Position numbers and translations under genes: made by a program. The notes beneath the pieces were generated by a model that was not told the DNA's origin, searched no databases, and saw nothing but the letters and a program-made list of their open reading frames with translations. DNA of 64,000 nt from contig JAJPIP010000033.1 in assembly GCA_021324655.1 (NCBI GenBank), positions 22,966 through 86,965 of the forward strand. The letters are read 5' to 3'. This document shows, piece by piece, positions 16,061 to 22,750 of this stretch. The stretch is from Pseudomonadota bacterium. GTDB taxonomy: Bacteria; Chloroflexota; UBA5177. How positions within the stretch are numbered: the first letter of the stretch is position 1; every line of letters begins with the position of its first letter.

Positions 16061-17407
16061 GTGAGATTGTCCCGCGTGATGCTTGTTCTCCTGGTGATCA
16101 TGGCACTCTTCAACGGCGTGGACGCGCACGCCGCAGGGCGTGCTCTTTCTCCGCAGGCGGCCAACCTCCTCCGTCTCCACATGGAAACGCCCGCTGTCGG
16201 CTGGGCGATGAGTACGACCGGCCTGTTGCGGACCACCGATGGCAGCCTGCACTGGCGGGTGGTCACGCCGCCGGCCCTCGGTCGTCCCTTGCGGCGGTCT
16301 CCCTACGCCCTCGTCACGGACTTCCTCGGAGTACAGCGGGCGTGGGTTGGCATCGATAACGCGGTGGTGTCAGCGGTGGTCGGGAGGAGCAAAGCGCCGA
16401 CCACCCTGCGTCTCTTCCGCACCGACGACGGCGGCCGCTATTGGCAGGCGCTGCCCTTGCTGCGCCTTGGCACCTTCTATTACGCCGACGCACCCCAGTT
16501 CGTCAGTCCGGACGTCGGCTGGCTGGAGATCGTCCGCAATGTGGGGGCGGGTTCAGTGTGGTTCGATCTCTACTGGACCCACGACGGGGGTATCCACTGG
16601 CAACGCGTCCTGCACGTAGGATCCCCGCATTCGTCACCTGGCTTACTGGGATGCGACCTGTGTAGCGCCGGACTCACCTTCAGTAGCCACATGAGCGGCT
16701 GGTTTACCGGCTGCTGGTGCGGCATCGGAACCGGAAGCAGCTTCCTGTACGTTAGCCGGAATGCTGGGCGGACCTGGCGCCCCCTCTCGTTACCTGCGCC
16801 TTCGCATATCCGGCTCGGCACCATCGGTACCCTCCCGCCAACCCTGTTCGACCGGGATAATGGAATCCTCCCGGCTGTCGTCTACCAGCGCATCACCACA
16901 CCCGGCAGGGAGAGAGCCTTCTTCGACGCGTACGTGACGCACGACGGGGGTAGGCACTGGACTCCCACGACGCCGGTTCCCATCAGCTACCCGCGGGCCG
17001 GTCCCGAGATCCTGCACTCGTTCCCCAATACTCGCTTTGGCTTCTTCGTGATCGGCAAGCAGCTCTATCGGACACGCGACGGCGGGAAACATTGGCAGGC
17101 GATACCGGAGTCGATTCCGCTGGAGCACAGCGAGACGATGCAGTTCCTCGACGGACACCATGGGTTCGCCCTCCAAGCTGGCGACACGCAGGGAACGCGC
17201 TCCATTCTCCTTCGGACGGGGGATGGGGGTGCAACGTGGAAGATTATCCGTGCGACGGTTGGAACATACAGGGCACGTATCCACAGGAGCAGCCAGGTCA
17301 GCTACGCGTCTCGGACATACCGGCCGAGAGCTGTTGCTCTGCTCTCGTCGCACCTGGCATGCTCATATCCAGGCACCGGACTAGCCGCACGACCACACTG
17401 TAGATAA
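16061..17407 (+). CDS. Secreted BNR/Ycf48-like repeat protein
   Basis: A predicted exported beta-propeller protein. Residues 1-25 are a signal peptide (MRLSRVMLVLLVIMALFNG ... AHA-AG). Repeated motifs of the sialidase/BNR Asp-box type follow, for example RTDDGGRYWQ, THDGGIHWQ, SRNAGRTWR, THDGGRHWT, TRDGGKHWQ and RTGDGGATWK, as in Ycf48-like and photosystem assembly proteins. The start is GTG, 15 bases after the radical-SAM stop with GGAGGGA upstream. The last 40 residues are basic and unlike the repeats, and the stop codon TAA lies inside the right inverted repeat. The natural C-terminus may therefore have been replaced by element end sequence. Confidence 0.75.
   Translation: MRLSRVMLVLLVIMALFNGVDAHAAGRALSPQAANLLRLHMETPAVGWAMSTTGLLRTTDGSLHWRVVTPPALGRPLRRSPYALVTDFLGVQRAWVGIDNAVVSAVVGRSKAPTTLRLFRTDDGGRYWQALPLLRLGTFYYADAPQFVSPDVGWLEIVRNVGAGSVWFDLYWTHDGGIHWQRVLHVGSPHSSPGLLGCDLCSAGLTFSSHMSGWFTGCWCGIGTGSSFLYVSRNAGRTWRPLSLPAPSHIRLGTIGTLPPTLFDRDNGILPAVVYQRITTPGRERAFFDAYVTHDGGRHWTPTTPVPISYPRAGPEILHSFPNTRFGFFVIGKQLYRTRDGGKHWQAIPESIPLEHSETMQFLDGHHGFALQAGDTQGTRSILLRTGDGGATWKIIRATVGTYRARIHRSSQVSYASRTYRPRAVALLSSHLACSYPGTGLAARPHCR
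17395..17407 (+). repeat. Right terminal inverted repeat of the Tn554-like element
   Basis: ACACTGTAGATAA, exact reverse complement of 11978-11990. The host radical-SAM frame resumes at 17413. Confidence 0.85.
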
Positions 17408-17412
17408 CTGGC

Positions 17413-17706
17413 TGTATCACGCCGGACAGCTGGAATCCGGACGCCGGTCCCCTCGTCCGCGTTGATCGCCTGGCGCGAGCACTGCTTGATCCCAGCTTCG
17501 AGCGCAATGGAATCTCCATCGTCGGAGGCGAGCCCTTCCACCAGCCTCAAGGACTCCGGGCTTTGGTCCAAGAGCTTCGCGTGCGCGGATGCCAGCACAT
17601 CCTGGTCTACTCGGGCTACACATACGAGCGCCTTCGACGGATGGCGGGGCGGGAGCCGGCGATTGGTGCTGTCCTCGATGACGTCGATGTACTCATCGAT
17701 GGGCCG
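17413..17706 (+). pseudogene. Radical-SAM (NrdG-like) gene, middle piece
   Basis: It continues the piece that ended at 11977. It starts with CITPDSWNPDAG, supplying the third cluster Cys, and runs through VGGEPFHQPQGL and HILVYSGYTYERLRRM to VDVLIDGP, aligning with residues 98-201 of the intact homologue at 15251. It has no start codon of its own. It ends exactly where a group II intron begins with GTGCG at 17707. Confidence 0.85.
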
Positions 17707-18271
17707 GTGCGCCATGTCGGCGCTTGCTAAGATCCCCGTCTGAGACGGGAGGAGGTGGAAGGATACGTCTCCTGGGTCAACGGCTTACCTGAGGGGGAAA
17801 CCCCGAACGGGACTGTAGCATGCCGATAAAGCGGAGTGGGGCCGAAGGCGTTTAGGTCTCGGCTCTGCAAGACCCGCGCGATATGGTGAAGGCTGGATTG
17901 TCTCAAACCCAGTTCCCAGCGGTGCAATCGATCGCCCCCCGATCACAACGCCTACGAACGCGGGGTCCCCAGAATATGGTGCTGAAAGGACCGGCGCCAA
18001 AACCCTTCCTCTGGGGAGCGATGGGCAGCGAGCCTATTCAAGGAAACGAACGGGTCACCTACGTCGCGCTAGAACGTCTGGCAAGCGTAAACATGGGATC
18101 GCCTACGGGACGCGAGTCCTACGGCGACGGAACCCCCGTAGTAGTCGGAGGACGGGAAAGCCGTCCACACGGCGAAGGGGCAGCTCACGAAAGTGAGCCA
18201 GAGCCAGACCTCTTGGACACAGGTCTGGCAGGGTAGGTGTCTTCGACTCCACGAAAGCAGAGGTACGCGAG

Positions 18272-20062
18272 ATGCGAGATGCCAACACTGTTCTGGGAGT
18301 CATCCGCGATCGTGGCACCAAGGGGTTGCCGCTGGAGCGCGTGTATCGCCTCCTTTTTAACCCGGACCTGTTCCTCCTGGCCTACGGGCGTATCGCGCGC
18401 AATCGCGGTGCACTGACGCCCGGAGCGACGGAGGAGACTGCGGATGGGATGTCACTGGCCAAGATCGGGACCCTCATCGAGCAGTTGCGCTCGGAGCGGT
18501 TCCGCTGGACGCCCGTGCGGCGCGTCTACATCGAAAAGAAGAACTCGACCAAGAAGCGCGCCCTGGGGCTGCCCACCTGGTCGGACAAGCTGGTTCAAGA
18601 AGTCGTTCGGCTCATTCTGGAAGCCTACTTCGAACCACAATTCTCCGCCCGATCCCACGGCTTCCGTCCCGGACGGGGCTGCCACACGGCCCTGAAAGGC
18701 ATCCACCGCAGTTGGAACGGGACCACCTGGTTCATCGAGGGCGATATCAGCCAATACTTCGACAAACTCGATCACCAGGTGTTGGTCGGCATTCTCGCCG
18801 AGCAGATCCACGACGGCCGCTTCCTGCGGCTGATCGCGGATCTGCTCAAAGCCGGATACCTGGAGGATTGGACGTTCAACACCACCCTGAGCGGAACCCC
18901 GCAGGGAGGAGTGGTGAGCCCGATCCTGGCCAACATCTACCTCGATCGCTTCGACAAGTGGGTTGAGACCACGCTGCTCTCTACATACAACCGGAAAGCA
19001 AAGCGGGACGACAACCAGGCATACCACCGTCTCCTCAGCCTGGCGTACCTCCGGGATAAGAAGGGACTCTACCAAGAGGCAGCGGCACTGCGCAAGCAGG
19101 CCAAGCAGCTTCCCATTGGAGACCTGACGGACCCGGAGTATCGCAAGCTGCGGTACCTGCGGTATGCCGATGACTTCCTCCTTGGCTTTACGGGACCACG
19201 GGATGAGGCCGAACGGATCAAACAGCACCTCCGGGACTTCCTGAGCGCCACGCTCAAGCTGGAACTCTCCGAGGAGAAGACGCTCATCACCCATGCGCGT
19301 ACAGAAGCTGCCAGGTTCCTCGGCTACGAGATCAGCACCTTACAGGACGACACCGCGCGCACGTCGACCGGACGGCGCCGCATCAATGGCGTGATCGGTC
19401 TGAAGGTGCCCCTCGACGTGGTCAAAGAACGATGCCGCCGCTACATGAAACACGGCAAACCGGTCCACCGCCCGGAAATCCTGTACGACTCAGTCTTCAG
19501 CACCGTGCAGCGCTACCAGGTGGAGTACCGGGGCATCGTCGAGTACTACCGGTTGGCCTACAATCTCCACCGCTTCAATGAACTGAAGTGGGTGATGGAG
19601 CAGTCGTTGACGAAGACGCTGGCCGCGAAGCTGAAGATCAGCGTTGCCAAGGTCTACGACCACTTCGGCACCACACTGCAGACGCCTGACGGCCCGTATA
19701 AAGGGCTCCAGGTGATCATCGAGCGGACGGATCGGAAGCCACTGGTAGCTACCTGGGGCGGCATCAATCTCCGGCGCAACCTCACCGTGGTACTGAATGA
19801 CCAGCCGGCACGCATCTGGAACAACCGAACGGACCTGGAACAGCGGTTACTGGCGAATACCTGCGAGCTCTGTGGCTCACAGGAAAACGTCCAGGTACAC
19901 CACATCCGGGCTATGAAGGACCTCCGGAAGCGCGACCGGACCGAGAAACCGGCCTGGGTCACGGCGATGGCGGCACGCCACCGCAAGACCCTCGTGGTCT
20001 GTCTACAATGCCACACGGATATCCAATACGGACATCCGAGACACAACACGAAGACCGGATAG
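18272..20062 (+). CDS. ltrA: Group II intron-encoded reverse transcriptase/maturase with HNH endonuclease
   Basis: A 596-residue intron-encoded protein. The reverse transcriptase domain includes KRALGLPTWSDKLVQEVVR, SHGFRPGRGCHTAL, EGDISQYFDKLDHQ, TPQGGVVSPILANIYLD and the catalytic RYADDFLLGF (YADD about residues 297-300). Domain X (maturase) covers roughly 430-520. The C-terminal zinc/HNH endonuclease has CELCGSQ, VHHIRAMKD and CLQCH, so retrohoming with second-strand cleavage is expected. All parts look intact. It occupies domain IV of the intron and stops 12 bases before domain V. Confidence 0.93.
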   Translation: MRDANTVLGVIRDRGTKGLPLERVYRLLFNPDLFLLAYGRIARNRGALTPGATEETADGMSLAKIGTLIEQLRSERFRWTPVRRVYIEKKNSTKKRALGLPTWSDKLVQEVVRLILEAYFEPQFSARSHGFRPGRGCHTALKGIHRSWNGTTWFIEGDISQYFDKLDHQVLVGILAEQIHDGRFLRLIADLLKAGYLEDWTFNTTLSGTPQGGVVSPILANIYLDRFDKWVETTLLSTYNRKAKRDDNQAYHRLLSLAYLRDKKGLYQEAAALRKQAKQLPIGDLTDPEYRKLRYLRYADDFLLGFTGPRDEAERIKQHLRDFLSATLKLELSEEKTLITHARTEAARFLGYEISTLQDDTARTSTGRRRINGVIGLKVPLDVVKERCRRYMKHGKPVHRPEILYDSVFSTVQRYQVEYRGIVEYYRLAYNLHRFNELKWVMEQSLTKTLAAKLKISVAKVYDHFGTTLQTPDGPYKGLQVIIERTDRKPLVATWGGINLRRNLTVVLNDQPARIWNNRTDLEQRLLANTCELCGSQENVQVHHIRAMKDLRKRDRTEKPAWVTAMAARHRKTLVVCLQCHTDIQYGHPRHNTKTG

Positions 20063-20074
20063 TAAGACACTGGA

Positions 20075-20111
20075 GAGCCGGATGCTGGGATAACTGGCAC
20101 GTCCGGTTCGG
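20075..20111 (+). ncRNA. Group II intron domain V
   Basis: A GAGCCGGA / UCCGGUUC outer helix, an internal bulge and a short upper helix closed by a GAUAA loop, the catalytic domain V fold. It directly precedes the domain VI 5' strand at 20113. Confidence 0.8.
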
Positions 20112-20154
20112 AGGGGGGCCGTTGGAAAAGTACCTGAACCGAAAGGAGTCTCAC

Positions 20155-20289
20155 ATGCGTCAACCTAACACCGGATTGGAAGTGCTACTCGCTATTGTGA
20201 TGCTGGTCCTTGCTCCCGTGTGGATCAGCGTCTCAGTACTGGCGGGAGTTGTCTTCTACCGACGGTACAGGCAGCACAAGGGGCGCTAA
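20155..20289 (+). CDS. Small membrane protein encoded inside intron domain VI
   Basis: A 44-residue ORF in the terminal loop of domain VI. AAAGGAG lies 8 bases before the ATG. It has a polar N-terminus of about 8 residues, one strongly hydrophobic stretch (LLAIVMLVLAPVWISVSVL) and a basic tail (YRRYRQHKGR), so a single-pass membrane protein with the tail inside is predicted. It lies between the two strands of the domain VI stem and would be removed with the intron. I do not recognise a family. The good ribosome site and clear membrane profile argue that it is translated. Confidence 0.5.
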   Translation: MRQPNTGLEVLLAIVMLVLAPVWISVSVLAGVVFYRRYRQHKGR

Positions 20290-20324
20290 TCGGGATCAGG
20301 CAACTCGCCAGCGGCCTACCCTAC

Positions 20325-20471
20325 TTTGTAGCGGCTCTGGCCGACAGTGGGGGACCGTGGACAGGGTCGGGCAACCAACGCGTCATCGACCTCGTGGCGA
20401 CGCGGAGGCTAGGGCGGATCGTCACGTGGGAGAGGCAGCCCGGGCTCGGCACCCGAACATCCCGCAGGTAG
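20325..20471 (+). pseudogene. Radical-SAM (NrdG-like) gene, 3' piece
   Basis: Third piece of the split gene, directly after the intron: FVAALADSGG, then PWTGSGNQRVIDLVATRR, nearly identical to the intact homologue. After LGRIVTW the sequence diverges and ends early, about 25 residues short of the intact protein, so even a spliced product would have a changed C-terminus. Confidence 0.82.
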
Positions 20472-20510
20472 ACACGCGGACAGGAAGGTGACCTCTAACT
20501 GGTAACGCAC

Positions 20511-20545
20511 GAAGGGGAGTCCCTCGCCGGGGCTCCCCTTCTTTG
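20511..20545 (+). terminator. Rho-independent terminator of the cassette
   Basis: The stem 20512-20519 with 20533-20540 (AAGGGGAG/CTCCCCTT, extendable) is followed by CTTTG. It lies 40 bases after the last piece of the split radical-SAM gene and probably ended the original operon. Confidence 0.6.
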
Positions 20546-20593
20546 CCTGTATGAGCCGCTTTTTTATTTTGCCCTGATTACGACGGCTTTCCG

Positions 20594-20788
20594 TTAGAAG
20601 AACCGCCACAGCAAGCGGTAGCCCAGGACGTAGCCCAGCGAGAGGGCAAGGCCCAGGACTACGGCGAAGGGCCAGTCGCGCAGGACGCCAAAGCCGGCAC
20701 CGATGGCGAGGGCGATGCCTCCGGCGACGACGGCCGTCTCGACGGCTGTGATGCGCCGCCGGGGCGTCAGATCCGCGTTATCGCTCAT
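20594..20788 (-). CDS. Small two-helix membrane protein next to bacteriocin-like gene
   Basis: 64 residues with two hydrophobic segments (about 16-33 and 39-56) and charged ends; family not recognised. ATG 20788 is chosen because AGGAGG lies 6 bases upstream; an ATG one codon earlier is too close. It starts 11 bases after the stop of the Cys-rich secreted protein on the same strand, so it is very likely in its operon. By position it could be an immunity or export helper for that product, which is an inference. Confidence 0.6.
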   Translation of the reverse strand: MSDNADLTPRRRITAVETAVVAGGIALAIGAGFGVLRDWPFAVVLGLALSLGYVLGYRLLWRFF

Positions 20789-20799
20789 CATCAGCCTCC

Positions 20800-21585
20800 T
20801 CAGTAACAGACCCACATTGCGTAGTAGACGCAGAAGCCGCAGACCGCGTAGACGCACTCGAGCCAGGCGGGTCCCGCCCACAGGCAGCCAATGGCGCCGG
20901 GGCCACAGCACCCCACCAGCGCCTTCCAGAAGCAGCTCCAGTAGTCATCGACCACGACGATCTGCCCGTTCACGACCGAGAGCCCGGTCGTCTTGATGTA
21001 CTGGGAGGCCGCCTCCAGACTGTCGGTCGGGCCAGAGTCACGGAGGTAGTGGATGATATCGCCCTGGACGCGCTCCTCACCGGAGACCGTGCGCGACCAG
21101 GCGATGAGCGCATGGTCCTTGCTGCCGTCCCGGGCCGTGAAGACGAGGGCCAGCATCTCCGAGCCGTCCGGCCGGATCGCACCTTGCGAGTGCCGAGTTG
21201 AGAGCTGGAAGCCGTGCCGCTCGATGTAGGAGCGGATCAGCCGAGCATCCGGGTTGCGCATGGCCGCGCCAACAAAGGGGTGGAGCTGAGCGCCGCGCAG
21301 CGGGGTGATGCCTGTTGTATTCTTGGCATCCGCTCGAGCGGTCGCGGGCAAGAAGCTCCCGGCGACGAGGGCGGAGGAGAGAGCCGCGGCTTTCGCGAGG
21401 AGTTCCCGGCGCGAGAACTCTCCGCTCTGTGAGAGCACCTGCTCGACCTCGCCGTCGGTCGCACCGTGCTGGCGGGCGAGCACGAGATAGCCGGCGGCAC
21501 AGCCCTCACATCCCTCCTGCAGCTTGGTCCGGGCCATGCGGAGTGCGTCCCGGCGGATCTTCCTCGAATCGCGTGCGCGTGTCAT
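20800..21585 (-). CDS. Secreted Cys-rich protein, halocin-C8-like bacteriocin precursor candidate
   Basis: 261 residues in three parts. An N-terminal extension contains EGCEGCAAGY (1-55). Next comes a twin-arginine-type signal with the Arg pair at 59-60 (FSRRELL), a hydrophobic run and an ALA-type site near ATARA-DA (85). A mature region of about 130 polar residues follows, then a C-terminal segment (about 217-261) with eight cysteines among Gly, Ala, Trp and Tyr (CFWKALVGCCGPGAIGC ... CVYAVCGFC ... CY). Halocin C8 precursors have the same order: Tat signal, immunity part, Cys-rich peptide. The family call is from architecture, not from a search. The divergent XRE gene and its palindrome probably control it. 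Confidence 0.5.
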   Translation of the reverse strand: MTRARDSRKIRRDALRMARTKLQEGCEGCAAGYLVLARQHGATDGEVEQVLSQSGEFSRRELLAKAAALSSALVAGSFLPATARADAKNTTGITPLRGAQLHPFVGAAMRNPDARLIRSYIERHGFQLSTRHSQGAIRPDGSEMLALVFTARDGSKDHALIAWSRTVSGEERVQGDIIHYLRDSGPTDSLEAASQYIKTTGLSVVNGQIVVVDDYWSCFWKALVGCCGPGAIGCLWAGPAWLECVYAVCGFCVYYAMWVCY

Positions 21586-21757
21586 GACATCCTTCTTTCG
21601 GGTCAGTCGCGTCTTTGGTCGCGTGGATCAGTACAGCGGCGTGCTCGGGTGACTATGGAATCGCTGTCGCCCTCCTTTCCGTGGGATAGTTGGGGCTGAA
21701 GTCATCCCATGCGCGAGGAGTCCGGTGATTCGACGATGGACGACGATCTCCCCTTAG

Positions 21758-21778
21758 TGTTGTATTCAGAATACAACA
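21758..21778. promoter_or_regulatory. Perfect palindrome, likely XRE operator
   Basis: Ten-base arms TGTTGTATTC and GAATACAACA flank a central A. A further half site (AAATACAACA) lies at 21789-21798. The palindrome is 54 bases upstream of the XRE gene and 172 bases upstream of the divergent Cys-rich precursor gene, so it fits an operator controlling one or both. Confidence 0.65.
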
Positions 21779-21831
21779 ACACCGCCACAAATACAACACC
21801 CACGCCCCGGTCGTGTGGAAACTAATCCCGC

Positions 21832-22191
21832 ATGGACTTCGGGGAGCGCTTGCGGGAGCTGCGGGAAGAGAGAGGCCTGAGCATGCGGCAATTGGCGGAG
21901 CGATCCGGCGTCGACGTGGGCGTCATCAGCCGGGTGGAGCGCGGACAGTACAAGCCGCCGAAGATCACCACGGTCGAGAAGCTGGCGCGAGCGCTGGAGC
22001 TCAGTGAGGCCGAAGAGGAGGAATTGCTCCAGTTGTCGGGGCGAACAGGATCTCAGCCGTCAGAAGCCGAACAGCATGTAGCGCGCGGGGAGACAGGGCA
22101 AGAAGTTCGTGAGCGTCTGGCCGCTCTGGAGGAGCGGGTACGGCGGCTTGAAGAGCGGCTCGGAGAGATGGCTGACAACTCCTCGGGTTAG
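21832..22191 (+). CDS. XRE-family transcriptional regulator
   Basis: A 119-residue Cro/CI-type DNA-binding protein. The helix-turn-helix is at residues 4-58 (FGERLRELREERGLSMRQLA ... DVGVISRVERGQY), with a typical linker PPKITTVEKLARALEL. The C-terminal 35 residues are a Glu/Arg coiled coil (LAALEERVRRLEERL), likely for dimerisation. The palindrome at 21758-21778 and a half site lie immediately upstream, consistent with autorepression. It is divergent from the bacteriocin-like gene. Confidence 0.85.
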   Translation: MDFGERLRELREERGLSMRQLAERSGVDVGVISRVERGQYKPPKITTVEKLARALELSEAEEEELLQLSGRTGSQPSEAEQHVARGETGQEVRERLAALEERVRRLEERLGEMADNSSG

Positions 22192-22263
22192 AGAGAGAAC
22201 GCATCTTCGGAGGTACCTACACGGGCCCTCATCTGGGTGGAGATGTCCGTCAAGGATGAGGGT

Positions 22264-22440
22264 TCATGGGTGCCAGAGAACCAGGATGACTCCGAATATC
22301 GAGCCGACAATGCCGAGGAAACCCAGCACCTTGAACAGCCAATGGTCTGTCACTACTTCCACGAAACCGTGAACGGTTGCTCCGTACTGCTCGCGAAAGC
22401 TGGTGTTTGTCTTCAGGGAATCCTCTTCGGCAAGAACCGC
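22264..22440 (-). pseudogene. Possible membrane-protein remnant
   Basis: On the minus strand an open frame reads ...EEDSLKTNTSFREQYG ... HWLFKVLGFLGIVGSIFGV-ILVLWHP-stop. It has one good membrane segment near the end, but no ATG, GTG or TTG at a sensible start. It looks like the 3' end of a small membrane-protein gene. The plus-strand alternative in this gap is less protein-like. Confidence 0.3.
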
Positions 22441-22466
22441 GAGGCTGTGAAGGAGAATTAACTTCG

Positions 22467-22736
22467 GTGGACCTCTTGACGATCTTCGGCGCCTTGGCGG
22501 TGACCGCGATGCTCGTGTTCTATGCCCTGGAGAGCCGCTCCGCCGCCTTCGTGCTGGCCTTCGCCGCCGCCTGTCTTGCGTCCTCCGTCTACGGCTTCCT
22601 GCAAGGCGCCTGGCCCTTCGGCGTGGTTGAGTTCATCTGGTCGGGCGTTGGTCTCCGTCGCTGGTGGATGCGTACGCACTACCTTCCAGGCCACGTGGGT
22701 GTTCCCGACGGTACCGGGCCGGACAACCGGCCTTGA
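22467..22736 (+). CDS. Small CBU_0592-like membrane protein, copy 1
   Basis: 89 residues with three hydrophobic segments: LLTIFGALAVTAMLVFYALE, AAFVLAFAAACLASSVYGFL and GAWPFGVVEFIWSGVGLRRW. It is nearly identical over its first 70 residues to the protein at 32663-32932, which also fixes the start as GTG 22467; a longer frame upstream is not conserved. The layout fits the CBU_0592-like small membrane family by memory. Function unknown. AAGGAGA lies upstream. Confidence 0.7.
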   Translation: MDLLTIFGALAVTAMLVFYALESRSAAFVLAFAAACLASSVYGFLQGAWPFGVVEFIWSGVGLRRWWMRTHYLPGHVGVPDGTGPDNRP

Positions 22737-22750
22737 CGTCTCTTCGTGTC

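Larger units (their letters stand above)
11977..17412 (+). mobile_element. Tn554-like element with 13-bp terminal inverted repeats
   Basis: A 5.4-kb insertion in the radical-SAM gene. Terminal inverted repeats are at 11978-11990 and 17395-17407, and are exact complements. Five or six extra bases (CTGGC) lie between the right repeat and the resumed host frame, like the short core spacer left by Tn554-type recombination. Contents: two adjacent tyrosine recombinases in TnpA-TnpB order, an intact radical-SAM gene homologous to the target, and a secreted BNR-repeat protein, all on the plus strand. Removing it rejoins the host frame as ...CAIRC-RG-CITPD..., completing the Cys-x3-Cys-x2-Cys motif. 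The exact end bases are uncertain by a few nucleotides. Confidence 0.8.
17707..20324 (+). mobile_element. Group II intron in the radical-SAM gene
   Basis: A 2618-bp intron. The 5' end GTGCGCC fits the GUGYG consensus, and the 3' end CTAC fits AY. Domain V is at 20075-20111. The domain VI stem pairs 20113-20125 with 20308-20321, 13 base pairs with one unpaired A at 20318, seven bases from the 3' end, exactly where the branch-point A belongs. Exon junction DGP|FVAALAD restores the reading frame and aligns gap-free with DGPYVRTLAD of the intact homologue. CGGCTC at 17860-17865 could pair with the last six exon bases (candidate EBS1, unproven). It encodes a reverse transcriptase and a second small ORF in domain VI. 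Confidence 0.85.

Noticed and set aside
16441..16665. Small plus-strand ORF inside the BNR-repeat gene
   Set aside because: Alternate frame of a gene with clear repeats and signal peptide.
22237..22461. 74-codon plus-strand ORF
   Set aside because: No family features; the minus strand gives a better membrane-protein-like fragment.
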